From the NCBI GenBank assembly GCA_029204225.1, contig CM055094.1:71667884-71731883 (forward strand): DNA of 64,000 nt, given 5' to 3'. This DNA comes from Diphasiastrum complanatum (lineage: Eukaryota; Streptophyta; Lycopodiopsida; Lycopodiales; Lycopodiaceae). The notes under the pieces were generated by a model. That model was not told where the DNA came from, did no database searches, and worked only from the letters and a program-made list of their open reading frames with translations. Below, piece after piece: positions 59,573 through 64,000 of the stretch. The position numbers and the translations under genes were made by a program. The number at the start of each line of letters is the position of its first letter. Within the stretch, counting starts at the first letter, position 1.

Positions 59573-60151
59573 GTTGAAGTGACCTGATCTTATTCTTTCA
59601 ACTTGTTCCAATGAACAAAACACTCTCTTAAATTTCAACAAATAAACTCAAGAAGAAATCACAAAGATATGGAACCTCTCAAATCTCTTCTAGCTAGAAA
59701 ATCAACACATAGAATAGTGAAATCTTGATCAACCTGTGATCTATCCTCAATCTAATGATTCTTGCCACTTTCTAAGATTGAAAAAAACTCAAATGAAGTT
59801 CAGTAACCTCACAAACTAGAGATCCAATCAAAATTAGGGTTTTGACAAAATCACAAAAAATTGAATATCTCAAATTCTACATGCAATTTCTAGAAACTTG
59901 ATATATCTTCTTGTAGTCTCCAATGAGAGCTTCCTAATGCACCAAAAATCATCTAAATCCAGTAAGCCAAGTGTGAAATCGGAATTGATCAAGTATATAA
60001 CCCTATATTGAGTTTTGACCTACAAAAGATCAATTCTACACCTACAAAGATGCTGATTTTTTAGTAGAAATCAATCTAGCATGCTCTAGCATTGGTAACT
60101 CCTCCATCCTTGCTAAAAATGGTTGATCCTTTCATAACCTGAAACACAATA
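59573..60151 (-). other. Element D leader
   Basis: Non-coding leader shared with A (2270-2850) and F (60820-61130); no gene. Confidence 0.75.
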
Positions 60152-60163
60152 GCTCTGATACCC
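60152..60163 (-). promoter_or_regulatory. Primer binding site of element D (one base changed)
   Basis: The minus strand reads GGGTATCAGAGC, against TGGTATCAGAGC in A. Confidence 0.88.
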
Positions 60164-60814
60164 TGTGAAGGATTTTAGATCATTCAAGATCCAATCCATG
60201 TCCCTGATCTTTGGTTACAATGAGCAAACCAACAATCCTGCCAATGTAGAAAAATCAGCATCTACATACAAAATGAGATGAAAACTCTAAGAGATATTGA
60301 CCAAACATGAACCAAAACATAAAATATGTTTGTTTTCCATACAATTTCAGTACCCTACCGTATTTCACACATGTGGAACCAAAAATAGCAATAAATGAGC
60401 ATTCTACACACAAGATTGCAAGATAACACCAAGATATTGCACTAATGAGTAGTAGAACCCAAAGAGAACCATGTATAATGATGAAATGAGAGAGAGAAGA
60501 GAGAAGATGTGTCTCTCCACGAGTTACATCCTTTTATAGAGTTTTCAAACCCTATTTGGCCACTTGGCTTTCCCTCCAAAATGTAAACCCTACTATTTTT
60601 GGGTCTAGATTCAATGTACCCAAAGTTCAAATTTGAATATCTCTCAAACTCAACTACCAACTTTTCCACACTTTCAAAAAGTGTTTATTGAATGCATTTT
60701 GAACTAATAGAACTTCAAAAAGTTTATCTCTAAGTCTAAAATGGGTTTTGGCCTCTTATTGACAATTTACCAAAATATGACTAAAGTAGACTAAACTAGT
60801 TGAAATCTCTTACA
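60164..60814 (-). repeat. 5' LTR of element D (651 bp)
   Basis: TGTGAAGGATT ... AATCTCTTACA. Same family as the A LTR, but with CACATG where A, B and C have CACGTG. Followed by CAAAG. Confidence 0.93.
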
Positions 60815-60819
60815 CAAAG
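60815..60819 (+). repeat. Target-site duplication CAAAG of element D (right)
   Basis: Matches 52730-52734. Confidence 0.93.
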
Positions 60820-61130
60820 CACTCCTTTGAACATCAACAATTTTTTTCAAAAGGAAATAAAAAAGATATGAAACTACTCAATTCGCTTCAACACATAGAA
60901 TAGTGAAATTTAGATCAACCTATGATCTATCCTCAATCTAATGACTTTTGTTACTTCCTAAGATTGAAACAAACTCAAATTAGGTTCAGTAACCTCACAA
61001 TCCAAAGATCCAATAAAAATAAGGGTTTTGACAAATTCACAAAAAATTGATTATTTCAAAATCTACATGCAACTTGATATGCAATCTTGTAGCCACCACT
61101 TAAGCTTTTCCAATGCTCTAAAAATCGGCC
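60820..61130 (-). other. Leader of element F, continued
   Basis: It resumes the F sequence interrupted at 52729, matching the A leader (about 2325-2690) with substitutions and small deletions. It stops at 61130, joined to gypsy sequence. The LTR and primer site of F are therefore lost. Confidence 0.82.
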
Positions 61131-61880
61131 AAATTACCTTTACGGTAGTCAGTTTATAGTGTATACAAATCACCAGCCTCTAAAGTACTTTTGTAATTAG
61201 AACGATCTAAGGGGTCATAAAGCTCGTTGGACTGAGCTTATGCAGGAATTTGATCATGATATCCGATATGTCAAGGGCAGATCTAACCAAGTTGCGGATG
61301 CGCTTAGTCGGATTGGTGAACTAAATGAACTTTCATTCACCCAAATTTTCGTTGATCTATATCTTTCACTAAGAGGGAGGTGTGAATTGGATTCTCATTT
61401 TGGTCCCATCTGGAAGATGGTGTAGACAAGAAAATGATAATGGAATAGGGATCTACTCACAGGGGTCTCAGGTTCCTAGGAAAGATAAGAAGATAGTAGA
61501 ACAGTTCTCTATCCGAGGTGGTTTTTGAAATGGGAAAATTTGTGTACCAATAGATGACGAGTTAAAGAAGAGGATTCTTTATGAGTGTCATGATGTTCAC
61601 TATGCAGGTCATCTGGGTATACACAGGACTTTGGACTTGGTCAAAAGAGAGTTTTATTGGCCAAAACTCAAGCCATTTGTCGAGTCTTATATGGTTAAAT
61701 GTGGACCTTGTCAGTTAGCCAATGCTTAATGTTTGAAGACTAGAGGGTTGTACATCCCCTAGATACCCCTCAGAAACGATGGGAAAGTATATCTATGGAT
61801 TTTGTGGTTGGACTTCCAAAGACCCAATGCCAAAATGATTCTATTTGGGTTGTGGATGAGATTTGGAGATATTGCACTTG
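61131..61880 (+). pseudogene. Ty3/gypsy RNase H end and integrase zinc-binding region
   Basis: RNase H end: YTNHQPLKYF, stop, then LMQEFDHDIRYVKGRSNQVA and DALSRIGELNE (61231-61330). After about 200 bp comes the integrase N-terminus with DELKKRILYECHDVHYAGHL, GIHRTLDLVKREFYWPKLKP and MVKCGPCQLAN. This is a complete HHCC zinc site (about 61556-61725). TAA follows, then traces of the core start. No RT upstream. The orientation is opposite to the surrounding copia nest. Confidence 0.87.
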
Positions 61881-62407
61881 ATGAATTTATTTTTTGTCAG
61901 TTTCTTGTTCTGTATTTTGGAAAGCTAAATGTATGTCTGCTTCATAGATAGGCTTTGAAATCCGAATATTGCAATTCAGGTGATGTTTTTTGGGTATGGG
62001 AATGTGCATACTCTGATTTGCTACAAAGTTACATTTTACCATTTTTACATGTTGCGTCGATGGTAAACATCTGTAAAAATTTCTCCAACTACCATAGTTA
62101 TTGGAGTGCTCATGACAATATACAAATGATTTTGTTCTTACTAGAATGATGGTGATAGCAAAAGTAAGGAATCCAAATATTCTACAAATTGTGATTGAGT
62201 TGTCCTCACTTTTCACACAACAATATGGCAACCAAAAATCACTCAAAACAAGGGAAAGAATGCAACCTACCCAAATGGGTTTGAATCGGACTGATATTAA
62301 CTTTGGAATGATGTATGAATTTAGGTAACTTTCCCCTCGTTGCCATAATAATCATCGTTAATAGAGAAGATTGTAAATAGATATAATTCTAACCCAAACA
62401 CAGAATC
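61881..62407. repeat. Mosaic flank of R2, second copy
   Basis: It shares blocks with 45150-45870: 62088-62170 is inverted relative to 45790-45870, while 62200-62233 and 62262-62407 are direct. 61881-62087 is unassigned. Confidence 0.58.
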
Positions 62408-63402
62408 ATATTCACAATTGTCGCTCAACTCACCAGAAAAAAATCAACATCAATCACAAAGTGCATCCTTCACATAGAGTGTTTTCTTTTAATATATCCT
62501 AAGACTCATAGCTAATAAATAGCTCCCCTCACACCACTGGAAAAGAGGACAGGTATTCTACCATTTTCGTAAGAGATTGATTAATTCTAGTACTAATCGT
62601 TTTATTGACATAACCCTTTTTTAATATACTCTTAAAGTCATTAAGGATTGTGGCAGTAACTTCCTCTGTACCACACTTCAAGATACAATCATCCTACTCT
62701 TTGTATCTGCCGTTTTCTTAAACACTTCAACTACTATTAATTTTAAGATCGCAAAACCGTAACATAACACTTTGCCAATAACCATAAAATATTTCCACCG
62801 CAAAACTTAAGATTCCTCCTCAACACTGTAAGTTCTAATTACAATAACGTTTAAAATGTCAAAATATAATTCCAATAACATTGCAAAACCATGTTAGCAG
62901 TATTGTTAGATTGTCCTTGATTTTTTTTTTTCCCATCATTAATTTATTTTTTCCTACTTCTTTCCCAATTTTTTTTTCTAAATTTCATATCGCAAACATT
63001 CCCAATAATTCAAAGTCTAAGGACTAAATTAAGTGTAATTGTCAAATTTACAACCAAGAGTATTCAACCCATAATGTTTTGGTTATCAACCAAAAAGATA
63101 ATCCATAAATGTAGTATAACAAAGTATCCGAAAATGTTGTGCACAATATCTGCGATGAAGAGTACCATAATGAACCAATAATCCATTGACTAAGAGTAGC
63201 ACCGCATTGATTCCAAACAACATGTAATCCCTATTCCAGACCGCAAAATCCCACAGCCCTTCTCTTCCCCTATCCATCATATCTTGTTGATGAATCATTA
63301 TTAGCTCTTGAAAATTCATAGGTTTGCCAAACTCTTTCTCAATTGTCACGTCACTGGCTTGGGGTCGATGTCAGCAAGGTTGCCTTGGCACATTATAGAT
63401 TT
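62408..63402 (-). repeat. Repeat R2, inverted copy
   Basis: The reverse complement of 44136-45130. Its protein-like frame (63349-63086) is open here: TIEKEFGKPMNFQELIMIHQ, DMMDRGREGLWDFAVWNRDY, MLFGINAVLLLVNGLLVHYG, LCYTTFMDYLFG. The hydrophobic stretch could be membrane-associated. The family is not recognised. Conservation of the frame across both copies apart from one stop and small shifts suggests it was once coding. Confidence 0.7.
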
Positions 63403-64000
63403 TGCTTTTGTTGACAAAAATTCAAGGGGCGAAGGAGGAAGCTCAAATTATAGTCCCATTTTGCAACCATCTAAAATGATTACAAAACTACCACAAACAC
63501 TTGTTTGGAGTTTTTTCCAAAATCAGTCTTCTAAACTTTTATGAATATTGTGAAAAAATCATACAACAAAATCTTGGAAGAAATGAGCCGGCATTGGTAG
63601 CAACAGTGCCAGTAAAAGTGATTTGCAGTTGGACCACATTATTCAAATCGAGAGGAAGACATTTAGAATCCAACCAGTCATTTATAGAGGAGTTTGCATC
63701 TTGAGAAAGCATTTATAGATTAGTTTGCATCTTGAAAAAGCATCTTTTTTAGTAGGAATCCATTTTTTTGATCGAAGACACAATCAGCTTGTTTATTCAA
63801 AAGATTAACTGGTAGTGTTATGCTTTATTTAGTACATATACTAGTCTGACCAAAAGAGCTACGAATATTGATACGTGGCTTGGATCGATAACCTGTGCAG
63901 TGCAGAAGTTAGTGGGAGGCTGAGAAAATGGCCTTCAGTCTATCAAATAATGTGTGTCATAGACGGAGCAACCCGTAATATGTGCTTGGATGATCTATTT
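63403..64000. other. Unassigned sequence to the window edge
   Basis: It contains a short tandem repeat of TTTGCATCTTGA.AAAGCAT (63692-63742). No gene recognised. Confidence 0.4.

Larger units (their letters stand above)
52735..60814 (-). mobile_element. Element D: complete non-autonomous copia element containing element E
   Basis: The minus strand reads 5' LTR (60814-60164), primer site, leader, gag (59572-58508), segment X (58486-57998), polypurine tract and 3' LTR (58002-57397 plus 52781-52735). The 3' LTR is split by element E. Without E and the duplicated GATCT it is about 3.5 kb, with LTRs of about 651-653 bp. Protease, integrase, RT and RNase H are all absent. The 5-bp duplication CAAAG confirms insertion as a unit into F. 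Confidence 0.94.

Overview
This window is nuclear DNA from a repeat-rich land plant. It is AT-rich, has long (CT)n and (AT)n microsatellites, and is filled with LTR retrotransposons primed by initiator-Met tRNA (TGGTATCAGAG next to the LTRs). I see no complete host gene, rRNA, tRNA or CRISPR array. The organism cannot be named from this sequence; the load and decay of the repeats fit a large genome such as a fern or gymnosperm, but that is a guess.

Layout. 1-3512 is the 5' part of a Ty1/copia element (A, minus strand) whose reading frame stays open to the window edge. 3513-7085 is a mosaic: repeat R1, a copia protease/integrase piece (minus), a Ty3/gypsy RT piece (plus) and a copia gag piece (plus). 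7093-11540 is a duplicated block holding R1, a (CT)n tract and a copia RT scrap; it recurs, partly inverted, at 18520-21589 and 22284-25975. 11541-14749 is an LTR element with no coding capacity. 16026-18519 is a near-palindrome with ~1.2 kb arms of gypsy gag/protease. 21590-22258 and 32680-33205 are two copies of an unrecognised host-like gene fragment, the second with a promoter-like upstream region. 26880-31451 holds copia element B (minus), a plus-strand LTR of the same family (C) and an unrelated copia pol. 33278-38471 holds another copia scrap, an unrecognised pseudogene and non-coding DNA, bounded by a 28-bp perfect inverted repeat pair. 38493-42565 is R1 plus oppositely oriented copia fragments. 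42822-46351 holds gypsy remnants, repeat R2 and a hAT-transposase-like relic. 48340-50962 is the 3' half of another copia element (H). 51984-61130 is a three-level nest: element E in the LTR of element D, in the gag leader of element F, with target duplications GATCT and CAAAG. 61130-64000 is gypsy pol, R2 inverted, and nothing further recognised.

How the parts relate. A, B, C, D, F and at least four loose fragments belong to one copia lineage (LTR ends TGTGAAAG/CTTTCACA, shared gag and integrase). B and D are non-autonomous: the stretch between the gag zinc knuckle and RNase H (B) or the polypurine tract (D) is replaced by a segment, here called X, that is conserved between them in reading frame and amino-acid sequence. 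In both, the last codons cross the polypurine tract and the stop codon is supplied by the first bases of the LTR. X is the best candidate here for something undescribed. The rest is mainly a record of nested insertion, fragment fusion and segmental duplication/inversion.
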